Origin: Desulfacinum infernum DSM 9756
GTDB lineage: Bacteria; Desulfobacterota; Syntrophobacteria; Syntrophobacterales; DSM-9756
Assembly (NCBI RefSeq): GCF_900129305.1
Contig: NZ_FQVB01000013.1
Span: 1-64,000 of the forward strand
Direction: 5' to 3'
DNA: 64,000 nt
This document shows, one piece after another, positions 44,300 to 53,027 of the stretch (positions are counted from its first letter, which is position 1; each line of letters begins with the position of its first letter). Under the pieces are notes generated by a model. That model had not been told where the DNA came from. It worked only from the letters and a program-made list of their open reading frames with translations, and searched no databases. A program made the position numbers and the translations under genes.

Positions 44300-46258
44300 A
44301 TGGCCGAAGAAAAAAAGAAGAAAGAGTACAATTTCAGGGAATTTTCCACGTGTGAGGCCACGATCCAGATGCTGCAGAAGGCGGCGGCGGACGGGGTGGA
44401 GACGGCCTTTCAGCGCGCAGCCGAGATGAAGGCGTGCCCCATCGGGGCGGATTCGGCCTGCTGTAAGCACTGCGCCATGGGTCCGTGCCGCCTGAACCCC
44501 AAGGATCCCTATTCCAAGGTGGGGGTGTGCGGAGCGACCATCGACACCATCGCGGCCCGAAACTTTTCGCGCATGGTGGCGGCGGGCTGCGCGGCCCACA
44601 CGGACCACGGCATGACCATGCTGGACGTGTTCCGTGAGGTGGTCAACGGCCGGATCGCCGACTACAAGATCAAGGACGAGGAAAAGCTCCGGAGCGTGGC
44701 GGCCAGCATCGGCATCGAGGTGGAGGGCCGCGAGACCATGGAGATCGCCAAGGACCTCTACGAGGAGCTGGAGCGGACCTACACCCAGGTGGAGGGCGAG
44801 ATTCCCTTTGCCAAGCGGGTGCCGGAAAAGACCCTGGAGACGTGGCGAAAGCACGGGATCGTACCCCGCGGGGCCATGCGCGAGATCATGGAGATCATGC
44901 ACCGGTCCCACATGGGCGTGGACCAGGACTACGAGAACATCGTGAAGCAGTGCTCCCGGACGGCGCTGGCCGACGGCTGGGGCGGGTCCATGGTGGCCAC
45001 GGAGATTTCCGACATCCTGTTCGGGACTCCCAAGCCGCACGTGGCCGGCGTGAACATGGGCTTTTTGAGGGAAGACCATGTGAACATCATCGTGCACGGC
45101 CATGAGCCCAATCTTTTCGAATCCATGATCGACTCGGTGAACGATCCGGATCTCATCGCCAAGGCCAAGGAGGCCGGAGCCGCGGGGATCAATCTGTTGG
45201 GCATGTGCTGCTCGGGCGCGGAAGTTCTTTCCCGCCACGGGGTGCCCCATGCGGGTAACTTCATGAGCACGGAGGTGGTGATCGCCACGGGCGCGGCGGA
45301 CGCCATGGCGGTGGACGTGCAGTGCATCAAGCAGGCCCTGGTGCAGATGAGCGAGTGCTACGGGACGAAGTTTTTCACCACCAACCCGCGGGCCAAGATC
45401 GAAGGGGCGCAGCACGTGGAGTTCCACGAGCATGAGCCGAGAAAGTGCACCAACAAGGTGGTGGAGATGGCCATCGAGCGGTTCCGGAACCGTCCGGGTC
45501 GGGTGGTGATTCCGCAGCGCCGCGACATGGGCGTGCACGGGTTCAGCCACGAGTACATCAACTACATGCTGGGCGGCACGTTCCGCGGGAGCTACACGCC
45601 GCTCAACGACAACATCATCAACGGCCGGATCCGCGGCGTGGCGGGCGTGGTGGGCTGCACCAACCCGCGGGTGAAGCAGGACTGGTACCACGTGGAGCTG
45701 GTCAAAGAGCTCATCAAGAACAACGTGCTGGTGGTGCAGACGGGCTGCTCGCAGATTGCGCTGGCCAAGGCGGGGCTCATGAAGCCGGATGCGGCGGTGC
45801 TGGCCGGCGACGGCCTGGCGGAGGTGTGCGAGACGGTGGGCATGCCGCCGGTGTTGGGCTGCGGCTCGTGCGTGGACAACAGCCGGATCTTGATTGCCTG
45901 TGCGGAGATGGTCCGCGTGGGCGGCCTGGGAGACAAGATCTCGGATCTCCCGGTGGCGGGTGCGGCGCCGGAGTACATGAGCGAGAAGGCGCTTTGTATC
46001 GGCCAGTACTTTGTGGCCTCGGGCGTCTACACGGTCTTCGGCGTGACCTTCCCGAGCCTGGAAGGGACCAAGTTCCACAAGCTGATGTTCGAAGGCCTGG
46101 AGGAGATGGGCTTCGGCAAGTGGGGCTTTGCCACGGATCCCTACGAGATGGCCCGGATGATGATCGACCATATCGACAAGAAGCGGGAAGCGCTGGGCAT
46201 CATGGGTCCGCGCGAACGCAAGCTCTTCGACATGGCCGACCGCCGCGCCCTGGACTGA
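44300..46258 (+). CDS. cooS: Anaerobic carbon monoxide dehydrogenase, catalytic subunit
   Basis: CooS interconverts CO and CO2 at a Ni-Fe-S C-cluster. The 652-residue product has the N-terminal cluster cysteines in CPIGADSACCKHCAMGPCRL. Likely C-cluster ligands are seen in order: IIVHGHEP (His), GMCCSGAE, DVQCIKQA, GVVGCTNPR, VQTGCSQIA and GCGSCVDNSR. The length fits monofunctional CooS; the acetyl-CoA synthase partner is not adjacent. Neither cooC nor cooF is beside it, so the electron acceptor and Ni-insertion factor must come from elsewhere. CGGAGGTGTCTT precedes the ATG. Confidence 0.97.
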   Translation: MAEEKKKKEYNFREFSTCEATIQMLQKAAADGVETAFQRAAEMKACPIGADSACCKHCAMGPCRLNPKDPYSKVGVCGATIDTIAARNFSRMVAAGCAAHTDHGMTMLDVFREVVNGRIADYKIKDEEKLRSVAASIGIEVEGRETMEIAKDLYEELERTYTQVEGEIPFAKRVPEKTLETWRKHGIVPRGAMREIMEIMHRSHMGVDQDYENIVKQCSRTALADGWGGSMVATEISDILFGTPKPHVAGVNMGFLREDHVNIIVHGHEPNLFESMIDSVNDPDLIAKAKEAGAAGINLLGMCCSGAEVLSRHGVPHAGNFMSTEVVIATGAADAMAVDVQCIKQALVQMSECYGTKFFTTNPRAKIEGAQHVEFHEHEPRKCTNKVVEMAIERFRNRPGRVVIPQRRDMGVHGFSHEYINYMLGGTFRGSYTPLNDNIINGRIRGVAGVVGCTNPRVKQDWYHVELVKELIKNNVLVVQTGCSQIALAKAGLMKPDAAVLAGDGLAEVCETVGMPPVLGCGSCVDNSRILIACAEMVRVGGLGDKISDLPVAGAAPEYMSEKALCIGQYFVASGVYTVFGVTFPSLEGTKFHKLMFEGLEEMGFGKWGFATDPYEMARMMIDHIDKKREALGIMGPRERKLFDMADRRALD

Positions 46259-46267
46259 GAAATCCCT

Positions 46268-46296
46268 TCCCGGGGGGCGCACCTTCCGTGCGCCCC
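46268..46296 (+). other. Hairpin after cooS
   Basis: GGGGGCGCAC pairs with GTGCGCCCCC around CTTCC, 14 bases after the stop. No T-run. It resembles the hairpin after dnaK (same GGGGCGCAC arm), so this may be a recurrent 3' element. Confidence 0.45.
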
Positions 46297-46424
46297 CAAA
46301 CCCTCCCCACCCAACAAAATTCTTCGCCCTTTTGCGTGATGCGGCCAGTTTCGTGCGGAACGCGCCGGGCGAACAGGGACGTGCGGTCGATCCGCGACCA
46401 AACGCAACCTATAAGCATCCCGCC

Positions 46425-46461
46425 AAAACAGAAGCGCCGCAACCCTTTCGGATTGCGGCGC
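46425..46461 (-). terminator. Terminator of the leucine tRNA gene
   Basis: On the minus strand GCGCCGCAA pairs with TTGCGGCGC around a CCGAAAGGG loop, followed by TTCTGTTTT. It starts 12 bases after the encoded CCA. Confidence 0.85.
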
Positions 46462-46472
46462 CTTTTCGTTCG

Positions 46473-46560
46473 TGGTGCCGAAGCGGGGACTCGAACCCCG
46501 ACAGGCCTATTGCCCACTAGATCCTGAATCTAGCGCGTCTACCAATTCCGCCACTTCGGC
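46473..46560 (-). tRNA. tRNA-Leu (anticodon CAG), CCA encoded
   Basis: On the minus strand the acceptor GCCGAAG pairs with CTTCGGC, followed by discriminator A and CCA. The anticodon arm is CTAGA, loop TTCAGGA, TCTAG, giving anticodon CAG. A long variable arm marks it as class II, and the T-arm GGGGTTCGAACCCC is canonical. It reads CUG codons. Confidence 0.97.
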
Positions 46561-46669
46561 ATTATAGTGTGTATGAAAACCGTTGCCTTCAAGGCGGGGC
46601 TAAATTATGGTAAAAGCCTTTGAGTGTCAAGCCCATTTTCGTGCGGAATCGGAGGTTCCAAAGCAGGAG

Positions 46670-47620
46670 ATGAAAGTCTACAGGGATATCGCATCCATTC
46701 AGAAACCGTTCAGGAATCCGGTGATCACCATCGGTAATTTCGACGGCGTCCATCGCGGCCACCGGGCACTTTTCCAGCACGTGATCGATTGGGCCAAGAA
46801 GCTGGGGGGGGAGTCGGTGGTCATGACCTTTGATCCGCACCCCCTCCAGGTGTTGCGCCCCGGAAACGGCCCGGATTTCATCACGCCCCATGCGCGCAAG
46901 CTGGAACTCATCGAACAGGAAGGGATCGATGCGGCCATCGTGGTGCCCTTCAGCGAAGACTTCGCCCGGATTTCGGCCCATGATTTCGTCAAGGATCTTT
47001 TGGTGGACCGCATCGGGATCAAGGGCATCGTGGTGGGCTACGACTACCGGTTCGGCAGGGGCCGGGAAGGCAACATCAAGATGCTCCGGGATCTGGGGGC
47101 CCGCTACGGCTTCCAGGTGGAGATGGTTTCCGGTATCGAGCTGGACGGCACCGTGGTGAGCTCCACGGCCATCCGCCATCTGATCCGCGACGGACGACTC
47201 CATGAGGCGGAATCCCTGCTGGGACGGCCCTACGAGATCACTGGGCGGGTGGTCAAGGGTAAGGAACGGGGCCGCCTTCTGGGCTTTCCCACGGCCAACA
47301 TCCAGGTGGAATCGCAGGTTCCGCCCAAACCGGGGGTTTACGCGGTGGAGGTGGAGCTGGACGGCGAAATCCACTGGGGCGCGGCCAATTTCGGATACAA
47401 TCCCACCTTCGGAGATCCGGAGCCGTCTTTGGAAGTGCACCTGCTCGACTTTGAAGGCGATCTCTACGGCAAGGAACTGATGGTCCGCTTTGTGGAGCGG
47501 CTCCGGGACGAGCAGCGTTTCGACGGCCCGGAGGCCCTGGTGGCTCAGATCCGAAAGGACGTGGAGGAGGTGCGCCGGGTTCTGGCATCCCGGAGGCCCA
47601 TGGCCGTCGCCGCCTGCTAG
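46670..47620 (+). CDS. ribF: Bifunctional riboflavin kinase/FAD synthetase
   Basis: RibF makes FMN and then FAD. The 316-residue product has the nucleotidyltransferase motif GNFDGVHRGHRALF and the ISSTxxR-like SSTAIRHLI in its N-half. The riboflavin-kinase half has GRLLGFPTANIQV and the metal-binding FGYNPTFG. The start at 46670 is chosen from homologous N-termini (KVYRDI...); the ribosome site is either GGAGG at 46651 or CAGGAG close to the ATG. No FMN riboswitch is seen upstream. Confidence 0.95.
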   Translation: MKVYRDIASIQKPFRNPVITIGNFDGVHRGHRALFQHVIDWAKKLGGESVVMTFDPHPLQVLRPGNGPDFITPHARKLELIEQEGIDAAIVVPFSEDFARISAHDFVKDLLVDRIGIKGIVVGYDYRFGRGREGNIKMLRDLGARYGFQVEMVSGIELDGTVVSSTAIRHLIRDGRLHEAESLLGRPYEITGRVVKGKERGRLLGFPTANIQVESQVPPKPGVYAVEVELDGEIHWGAANFGYNPTFGDPEPSLEVHLLDFEGDLYGKELMVRFVERLRDEQRFDGPEALVAQIRKDVEEVRRVLASRRPMAVAAC

Positions 47621-47683
47621 GCGAAAGCCGCGAGGTGAGTGCCTCACGCAAAGACGCCAAGGCGCAAAGAAGAGTCACTCCAG

Positions 47684-47712
47684 GATCCGGGCGGGTCACC
47701 AATCCGCCCGGA
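47684..47712. other. Strong hairpin at the end of the 37-residue ORF
   Basis: ATCCGGGCGG and CCGCCCGGAT pair perfectly and enclose the stop codon of the small minus-strand ORF. No T-run on either strand. It could act as a bidirectional terminator between the convergent ribF and hflX transcripts. Confidence 0.45.
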
Positions 47713-47809
47713 TTGCCACAAAACCCAGGATCACCAGAGAAATGGTGATGAAGAGGCCGAACACCCATTGAAGCGTGTGGAAGCGTGCATGGACGGCCAG
47801 ACGCTTCAT
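47696..47809 (-). CDS. Putative 37-residue single-helix membrane peptide
   Basis: A minus-strand ATG at 47809 with a very good GCAGGAGGCTCCC ribosome site opens a 38-codon frame. The peptide has a basic start (MKRLAVHARFH), a hydrophobic helix (WVFGLFITISLVILGFVAI) and a short end RADW. It follows hflX by 56 bases on the same strand. The composition (N-terminal positive charges, one helix) is that of small inner-membrane proteins. I do not recognise a family. Confidence 0.55.
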   Translation of the reverse strand: MKRLAVHARFHTLQWVFGLFITISLVILGFVAIRADW

Positions 47810-47865
47810 GGGAGCCTCCTGCACGGGTTTCTTCGGAAGAATTCGCCCCGAAAGTCTTGGACGAG

Positions 47866-49599
47866 TCAGGCGGCGTCGATTTCTTGCGGCGTCGTCTGAA
47901 CCGCTTCCGGCGCGAGCTCGGCTTCCTGGGGAAGGATGAGCCGCTCCACCTTTTCTTCCAAAGTGTTCATGAGCGGGCCCAGGGTGGACCGGTCGAGAGC
48001 CGATACGGCCACGGCGTCATAACGTCGCAGGGCCCGCGCCAGGACGGGGGCGGGTGCCAGATCCATCTTGTTGAAGACCAGCACCGACGGCTTCCGGTCC
48101 AAATCCAGCTTCTCCAGCACCCTCCGTACCGACTCCATGTGGTTCTCATAGTGGGGATTGCTCACGTCCACCACGTGAAGCAGCAGATCTGCGTCGTGGA
48201 GCTCTTCCAGCGTGGCGGAAAAGGCGTCCAGCAGGTCCTGAGGCAGGTCCCGGATGAAGCCCACGGTATCGGTCACGATCACTTCCATGTCCCGCGGAAA
48301 GCGCAACCGCCGGCTGGTGGGGTCCAGCGTGGCGAAGAGCCGGTCTTCGGCCCGGACCTCGCTGTGGGTGAGGGTGTTGAGAAGCGTGGATTTTCCCGCA
48401 TTGGTGTATCCCACGATGGACAGAATGGGCACCTCGTTTCGCAGCCGCTTGGAACGCCTCTGGGAACGGTTTTTCTTCACCTGCTCCAATTGCCTTTCCA
48501 GGTGGGCGATGCGGTCCTTGATGCGGCGCCGGTTGATCTCCAGCTTGGTCTCACCGGGCCCTCTCATTCCGATGCCGCCGCGAAGCCTCGACAGGGCGTC
48601 GTCCTTCACCCCCAGGCGGGGAAGCAGGTACTTGAGCTGGGCGATCTCCACCTGCAGCTTTCCCTCGCGGCTCTGAGCCCGCTGGGCGAAGATGTCCAGG
48701 ATGAGCTGGGTACGGTCGATGACCCGCAGCTCTGTAATGTCCGTGATGGTGCGGACCTGGGACGGGTTGAGATCCTGATCGAAGATGAGCAGATCCACGC
48801 CGCACTGGAGCGCCCGAACGATGATTTCCCCCAGTTTTCCCTTACCGATGAGGTGCCTGGGATTGGCCTGGCGCTGCCGCTGGATCAGCGTGTCGGCCAC
48901 GGTGATGCCGGCGCTTTGGGCCAGCTCTCTCAGTTCATGCATGGACGCGGCGGCCTCTTCCCGGTCCTGATCGGTCACGCTCACCAGGATGGCTCGGTCC
49001 CTGGCCGTTTCCGCCGGAAGCGCCTGTCGTCCCCTTTCCAGCTCCTCTTCCAGGGACTGGATGAAGTGGGAAAAGTGGAGATCCGGTTCGGCGCAGGACA
49101 TCAAGGGCAAGATTTCCCAGGCGGGCCGTTCACCGCCCTGGGCGGGAAAGATGTGAGCCACTTCCAGATCCCGGGCGCCCCCGTGGGGATCCATGCGGAC
49201 GGCGGCGATGCAGTCCAAGCGCAGGAAGACCAGGTCCATGAGGTCGTCCTGGTTGAGCGGCTCTCCCTTGAGATGCGTATGGACGAACCGCAAGCCCCGA
49301 AGACGCCAGCGTCCGCCGCGACTCTTGGGAAGATCCGGAATGTAAATGGATCGGGGATCTCCCACCAACACCATTTCCACGGCGCCGTCCCGGGCCAGCA
49401 TCACGCCCACCTGGCGGCCGCTTTCCTGGGACAGTCGGGCCAGGTCCCTGGCCATGTCGGGGGAGATCACGTCTTCCGGGGTGCACCGGCGCCTGTAGAG
49501 ATTTTCCAGGCGCTTTCGCACCTGCTTCTTCAGCCCTGTGATGTTACCGTAAACCCTTCGAATCGTCTTCCCTCTCTGTGATTGGTCGGCTTCGAACAC
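47866..49599 (-). CDS. hflX: Ribosome-associated GTPase HflX with a long N-terminal extension
   Basis: HflX splits stalled or heat-damaged ribosomes. The 577-residue product has the HflX domain with the glycine-rich loop RLRGGIGMRGPGETKLE and an adjacent coiled helix. The G domain has GYTNAGKSTLLN (G1), DTVGFIRDLP (G3) and NKMDL (G4). E. coli HflX is about 426 residues; the extra N-terminal 190 residues carry RFVHTHLKGEPLNQDDLMDL, which loosely resembles a JAB/JAMM metal motif. The start at 49599 is the first ATG of the frame; the extension has normal codon use and looks coding. Confidence 0.93.
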   Translation of the reverse strand: MFEADQSQRGKTIRRVYGNITGLKKQVRKRLENLYRRRCTPEDVISPDMARDLARLSQESGRQVGVMLARDGAVEMVLVGDPRSIYIPDLPKSRGGRWRLRGLRFVHTHLKGEPLNQDDLMDLVFLRLDCIAAVRMDPHGGARDLEVAHIFPAQGGERPAWEILPLMSCAEPDLHFSHFIQSLEEELERGRQALPAETARDRAILVSVTDQDREEAAASMHELRELAQSAGITVADTLIQRQRQANPRHLIGKGKLGEIIVRALQCGVDLLIFDQDLNPSQVRTITDITELRVIDRTQLILDIFAQRAQSREGKLQVEIAQLKYLLPRLGVKDDALSRLRGGIGMRGPGETKLEINRRRIKDRIAHLERQLEQVKKNRSQRRSKRLRNEVPILSIVGYTNAGKSTLLNTLTHSEVRAEDRLFATLDPTSRRLRFPRDMEVIVTDTVGFIRDLPQDLLDAFSATLEELHDADLLLHVVDVSNPHYENHMESVRRVLEKLDLDRKPSVLVFNKMDLAPAPVLARALRRYDAVAVSALDRSTLGPLMNTLEEKVERLILPQEAELAPEAVQTTPQEIDAA

Positions 49600-49670
49600 T
49601 TTTCTATTTGTTTATACCATACTTTTTCGGAAAGGGGAGAGAACCGGAAGGCAGGGCAGGGGCTCGCGGG

Positions 49671-49765
49671 GTATGGGATATGGGATATGGGGTAGGGGGG
49701 AATCCCCTTGGCCCCCCATCACTCATCACTCATCACTCGTCACTCATTACGGATCACGGATCACA
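49671..49765. repeat. Heptanucleotide arrays between paaK and hflX
   Basis: GTATGGGATATGG-type units are followed by TCACTCA, TCACTCA, TCACTCG, TCACTCA, TTACGGA and TCACGGA, with a 7-base period. The right end reaches the 3' end of paaK on the minus strand. Confidence 0.75.
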
Positions 49766-51095
49766 GATTGCGCCGGTCGATGAGGCGCACCGCCTTGCCA
49801 TCGTTCTTGGGAAGGCTGTGGGGTTCCACCAGCGAGACCGCGGGCGTGACCAGCAGCTCGCTTTTGAGCTCCTTGGTGATCCGGTTTCGGATGCGCTGCA
49901 GGTGCCGCATGTCTTCCACGAAGATCTTGTCGGTCACTTCCACTTCCACGGTCATGGTGTCCACGTTGTTTTGGCGGTCCAACACGATCCGGTAGTTGTT
50001 GCCCACCTCGGGGATGGCCATGAGGACCTGTTCCACCTGGATGGGAAAGATGTTGACGCCCTTGAGGATGAACATGTCGTCGGATCGGCCTTGGATGCGG
50101 TCGAGGCGGCGATGCGGGCGTCCGCAGGGGCAATCTCCCGGAAGGATCCGGGTGAGGTCCTTGGTGCGGTAGCGGATGAGCGGCATGCCCTCGCGGGTGA
50201 GGGTGGTGAGCACCAGCTCGCCCAGTCGGCCTTCGGGAACGGGTTCCAGGGTATCGGGGTCGACGATCTCCACCAGGTAGGCATCCTCCCAGATGTGCAG
50301 CCCGTTCTGGAAGCGGCATTCGAAGGCCACGCCGGGTCCGTTCATTTCGGAAAGGCCGTAGCTGTTGAACACCTTCACGCCGTAGAAGGCTTCCACACGG
50401 GACCGGACCTCTTCCGAATAGGGTTCCGCTCCCAGGTAGGCGATGCGCAGCGACAGATCCCTCTTGGGATCCAGGCCCAGTTCCTGCATCACGTCCATGA
50501 GCCTCAGGGCGTAGCTGGGGATGATGTGAATGACGGTGGTGTCGAAATCCTTCATGAGCTGGATCTGCCGCTTGGAATTTCCGGCTCCCGAAGGAATCGT
50601 GAGCATGCCCAGGCGTTCGGCGCCGTAATGGAAGCCCAGCCCGCCCGTGAAGAGGCCGTAGCCCGTGAGGTTTTGGAAGGTGTCGCCGGGACGGGCGCCG
50701 GTCATGTAGAGGCACCGGGCCATGAGGTCCGCCCAGGTGTCCAGGTCCTTTCGGGTGTAGAAGACGGCCGTCGCCTGGCCCGTGGTGCCCGAAGAAACGT
50801 GGAGGCGCACGAAGCGGTCCTTGGGCTGGCACAGGAACCCGTAGGGGTAGGCGTCCCGAAGGTCCTGCTTGGTGGTGAACGGCAGGTGCGCCACGTCCTG
50901 CGGGGAGCGGATATCTTCCAGGGAGATCTCCTGCAGGCGTTCCCTGTAGAAGGGAGCCCGGCGCGCCCGGCGCACCGTTTCCCGCAGCCGATCCACCTGG
51001 AGGGCCTCCAACCCGTCCCGGGAGAGGGCCTCGTGTTTAGCGTCCCAGTACGATTCTTCCGCTTGCAGATTCTGGAGCATGGTCTTCCATATCAT
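49761..51095 (-). CDS. paaK: Phenylacetate--CoA ligase family protein
   Basis: This adenylate-forming ligase activates phenylacetate or another aryl acid with ATP and CoA. The 444-residue product has the phosphate-binding loop SSGTTGQATAVFYT. SYGLSEMNGPGVAFEC (A5-type) and YRTKDLTRILPGDCPCGRPHRRLDRIQGRSDDM follow; the last contains the conserved PaaK aspartate and a cysteine pair. The C-terminal small domain has NIFPIQVEQVL. In anaerobes such enzymes serve aromatic amino-acid breakdown. No indolepyruvate oxidoreductase genes are beside it. It lies downstream of dnaB on the same strand. Confidence 0.9.
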   Translation of the reverse strand: MIWKTMLQNLQAEESYWDAKHEALSRDGLEALQVDRLRETVRRARRAPFYRERLQEISLEDIRSPQDVAHLPFTTKQDLRDAYPYGFLCQPKDRFVRLHVSSGTTGQATAVFYTRKDLDTWADLMARCLYMTGARPGDTFQNLTGYGLFTGGLGFHYGAERLGMLTIPSGAGNSKRQIQLMKDFDTTVIHIIPSYALRLMDVMQELGLDPKRDLSLRIAYLGAEPYSEEVRSRVEAFYGVKVFNSYGLSEMNGPGVAFECRFQNGLHIWEDAYLVEIVDPDTLEPVPEGRLGELVLTTLTREGMPLIRYRTKDLTRILPGDCPCGRPHRRLDRIQGRSDDMFILKGVNIFPIQVEQVLMAIPEVGNNYRIVLDRQNNVDTMTVEVEVTDKIFVEDMRHLQRIRNRITKELKSELLVTPAVSLVEPHSLPKNDGKAVRLIDRRNL

Positions 51096-51128
51096 TCAGG
51101 GGGTTGATGGGAATCCGCCTTTCGCTCC

Positions 51129-52490
51129 CTAGTCGGGGGCGCCCATGGCTCCCTCTTCCGGGGCCAGGTCTTCGAAGCGGGTGTAGCTGTTGATGTAGGC
51201 CAGCTTGACGCGGCCCGTGGGGCCGTTTCGCTGCTTGCTCACGATGATTTCCGCTGTGCCCTTGTCCTTGCTTTCCGGGTTGTAGACTTCGTCGCGATAG
51301 ATGAAGGCGATGACGTCCGCGTCCTGTTCGATGGCCCCCGATTCCCGCAGGTCCGAAAGCTGCGGGCGCTTGTCGTGGCGTTCCTCCACCTTGCGGTTGA
51401 GCTGGGACAGGGCCACCACCGGGACGTTCAGCTCCTTAGCCAGGGCCTTGAGCGACCGGGAGATGTCGGAGATCTCGAGCTCCCTCCGTTCCGAATGTTC
51501 CCGACTCCGCATGAGCTGCAAATAGTCCACCATGATCATGCCGATGCCGTGTTCCATCTTGAGCCGCCGGGCCTTGGCACGCAGCTCCAGGGTGGTGATG
51601 GCGGGCGTGTCGTCAATAAAGAGGGGGGCTTCCATGAAGTATCCGGCGGCGGTGAGCAGCTTGGCACAATCCTGCTGGCTCAGAAATCCCGTGCGCACCT
51701 TCTGGGAATCCACGCGTGCTTCGGAGCACAGAAGGCGCATGGCCAGCTGTTCCTTGCTCATTTCCAGGGAAAAGACCGCGCAGGGGATTCCGCTTTTCAT
51801 GGCGGCGTTTCGGGCGATGTTCAAGGCGAAGGCGGTCTTTCCCATGCTGGGGCGGCCGGCGATGATGATGAGATCCGAAGGCTGCAGGCCGGAGGTGATC
51901 TTGTCCAGATCCCGGAAATGGGTGGGAACGCCGGTGACCAGCTCGCGGCGCTCCTGGAGCGACTCGATGGTCCGGATGCTCTCCTTGACCACGTCCTTGA
52001 TGGGGGCGTAGGAATTGCGGATCCGGTTTTCGGTGATGGCGAAGATGGCCGATTCGGCCCGGTCCAGAACCTCCTCGGCGTTCTTGCCCGCCCCGTAGCA
52101 CCAGGAACTGATCTCCCCCGCCACCTGGATCAGGCGCCGCAGGATGGCCTTTTCGCTGACGATCTTGGCGTAGGTTGGAACGTTGGCCGCCGATGGGACC
52201 AGCTGCGTCAGGGAGGCCAGATAGGCGGCCCCACCGACGGCTTCCAGTTCCTGGCGTTGCTGCAGAAGGTCGGTGACCGTGATCAGGTCCACCGGCTCGT
52301 TGCGCTCGAAAAGATCCTGCATGGCCCGGAAGATGATCCGATGGGCCTCCCGATAGAACTCGTCGCCCTTGAGGAGCTCCATGGCTGCGGGCAGGCCGCT
52401 GTTGTCCAGGAGCATGCCGCCGATCAGCGATTGTTCCGCCTCGATCTGGTGCGGGGGGACTCGGCGGAGTTCATCGGCAAGGGCTTCCAT
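51129..52490 (-). CDS. dnaB: Replicative DNA helicase DnaB
   Basis: DnaB unwinds DNA at the fork. The 453-residue product has the N-terminal helical domain (RVPPHQIEAEQSLIGGMLLDN) and a linker. The RecA-like domain has Walker A GRPSMGKTAFALN, IMVDYLQLM (Walker B) and the arginine-finger region LSDLRESGAIEQDADV. The start at 52490 (MEALADELRR) lies 4 bases after the rplI stop, matching the widespread rplI-dnaB arrangement. No intein is present. Confidence 0.96.
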   Translation of the reverse strand: MEALADELRRVPPHQIEAEQSLIGGMLLDNSGLPAAMELLKGDEFYREAHRIIFRAMQDLFERNEPVDLITVTDLLQQRQELEAVGGAAYLASLTQLVPSAANVPTYAKIVSEKAILRRLIQVAGEISSWCYGAGKNAEEVLDRAESAIFAITENRIRNSYAPIKDVVKESIRTIESLQERRELVTGVPTHFRDLDKITSGLQPSDLIIIAGRPSMGKTAFALNIARNAAMKSGIPCAVFSLEMSKEQLAMRLLCSEARVDSQKVRTGFLSQQDCAKLLTAAGYFMEAPLFIDDTPAITTLELRAKARRLKMEHGIGMIMVDYLQLMRSREHSERRELEISDISRSLKALAKELNVPVVALSQLNRKVEERHDKRPQLSDLRESGAIEQDADVIAFIYRDEVYNPESKDKGTAEIIVSKQRNGPTGRVKLAYINSYTRFEDLAPEEGAMGAPD

Positions 52491-52494
52491 GGAT

Positions 52495-52941
52495 CTACTC
52501 TTCCTTGGCGACCACCACCTTGATCTCAGCGGTGATGTCGGCGTCCATCTTGACCGGAACGGTGAATTCCCCCAGCTGCTTGATGGGCTGGTCCAGCAGG
52601 ATGACGCGCTTGTCCACGGCAAAGCCCTGGTCGGCCAGCGCCTTCTGGATGTCCGCCACGTTCACGGATCCGTAGAGCTTGTCTTCTTCCACCACCTTGC
52701 GGCTGAAGGTGAGCGTCACCTGATTGAGCTTTTCCGCCGTGGACTGCATCTCCCGGCGCACCTTCTCGCGCTTTTGCGCCAGCATGCGCTTGTGATGCTC
52801 CAGTTCCTTCAGTTTGGAGCTGGACGCCTCCAGGGCTAAGCCTTTGGGCATCAGGTAGTTGCGGGCGTAGCCGGGAGCCACCTTCACGATGTCCCCGATG
52901 CGGCCCAGGTTGGGCACGTTTTCGGTCAGAATGACTTTCAT
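52495..52941 (-). CDS. rplI: Ribosomal protein bL9
   Basis: bL9 binds 23S rRNA near the L1 stalk base. The 148-residue product starts MKVILTENVPNLGRIGD, continues with the family signature GYARNYLMPKGLA, a long connecting helix and the C-terminal domain ending VVVAKEE. AGGAGTGTACGATC precedes the ATG. The frame was found inside a much longer minus-strand ORF, so the internal ATG must be chosen. Confidence 0.97.
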   Translation of the reverse strand: MKVILTENVPNLGRIGDIVKVAPGYARNYLMPKGLALEASSSKLKELEHHKRMLAQKREKVRREMQSTAEKLNQVTLTFSRKVVEEDKLYGSVNVADIQKALADQGFAVDKRVILLDQPIKQLGEFTVPVKMDADITAEIKVVVAKEE

Positions 52942-52990
52942 GATCGTACACTCCTCTGTTGCAAGGGCCTTGCCGGCCCGGTGTCGGCCT

Positions 52991-53027
52991 TGGTTGATCG
53001 GCCGCCCCGGCCGCCCGATCAACCGGC
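52991..53027. other. Hairpin between the DUF2232 gene and rplI
   Basis: GGTTGATCGG pairs with CCGATCAACC around a CG-rich loop. It includes the DUF2232 stop codon. No T-run. It may set the relative expression of rplI/dnaB. Confidence 0.5.

Noticed and set aside
46268-46296. Intrinsic terminator after cooS (and the similar one after dnaK)
   Set aside because: Strong stems but no T-run; listed only as hairpins.
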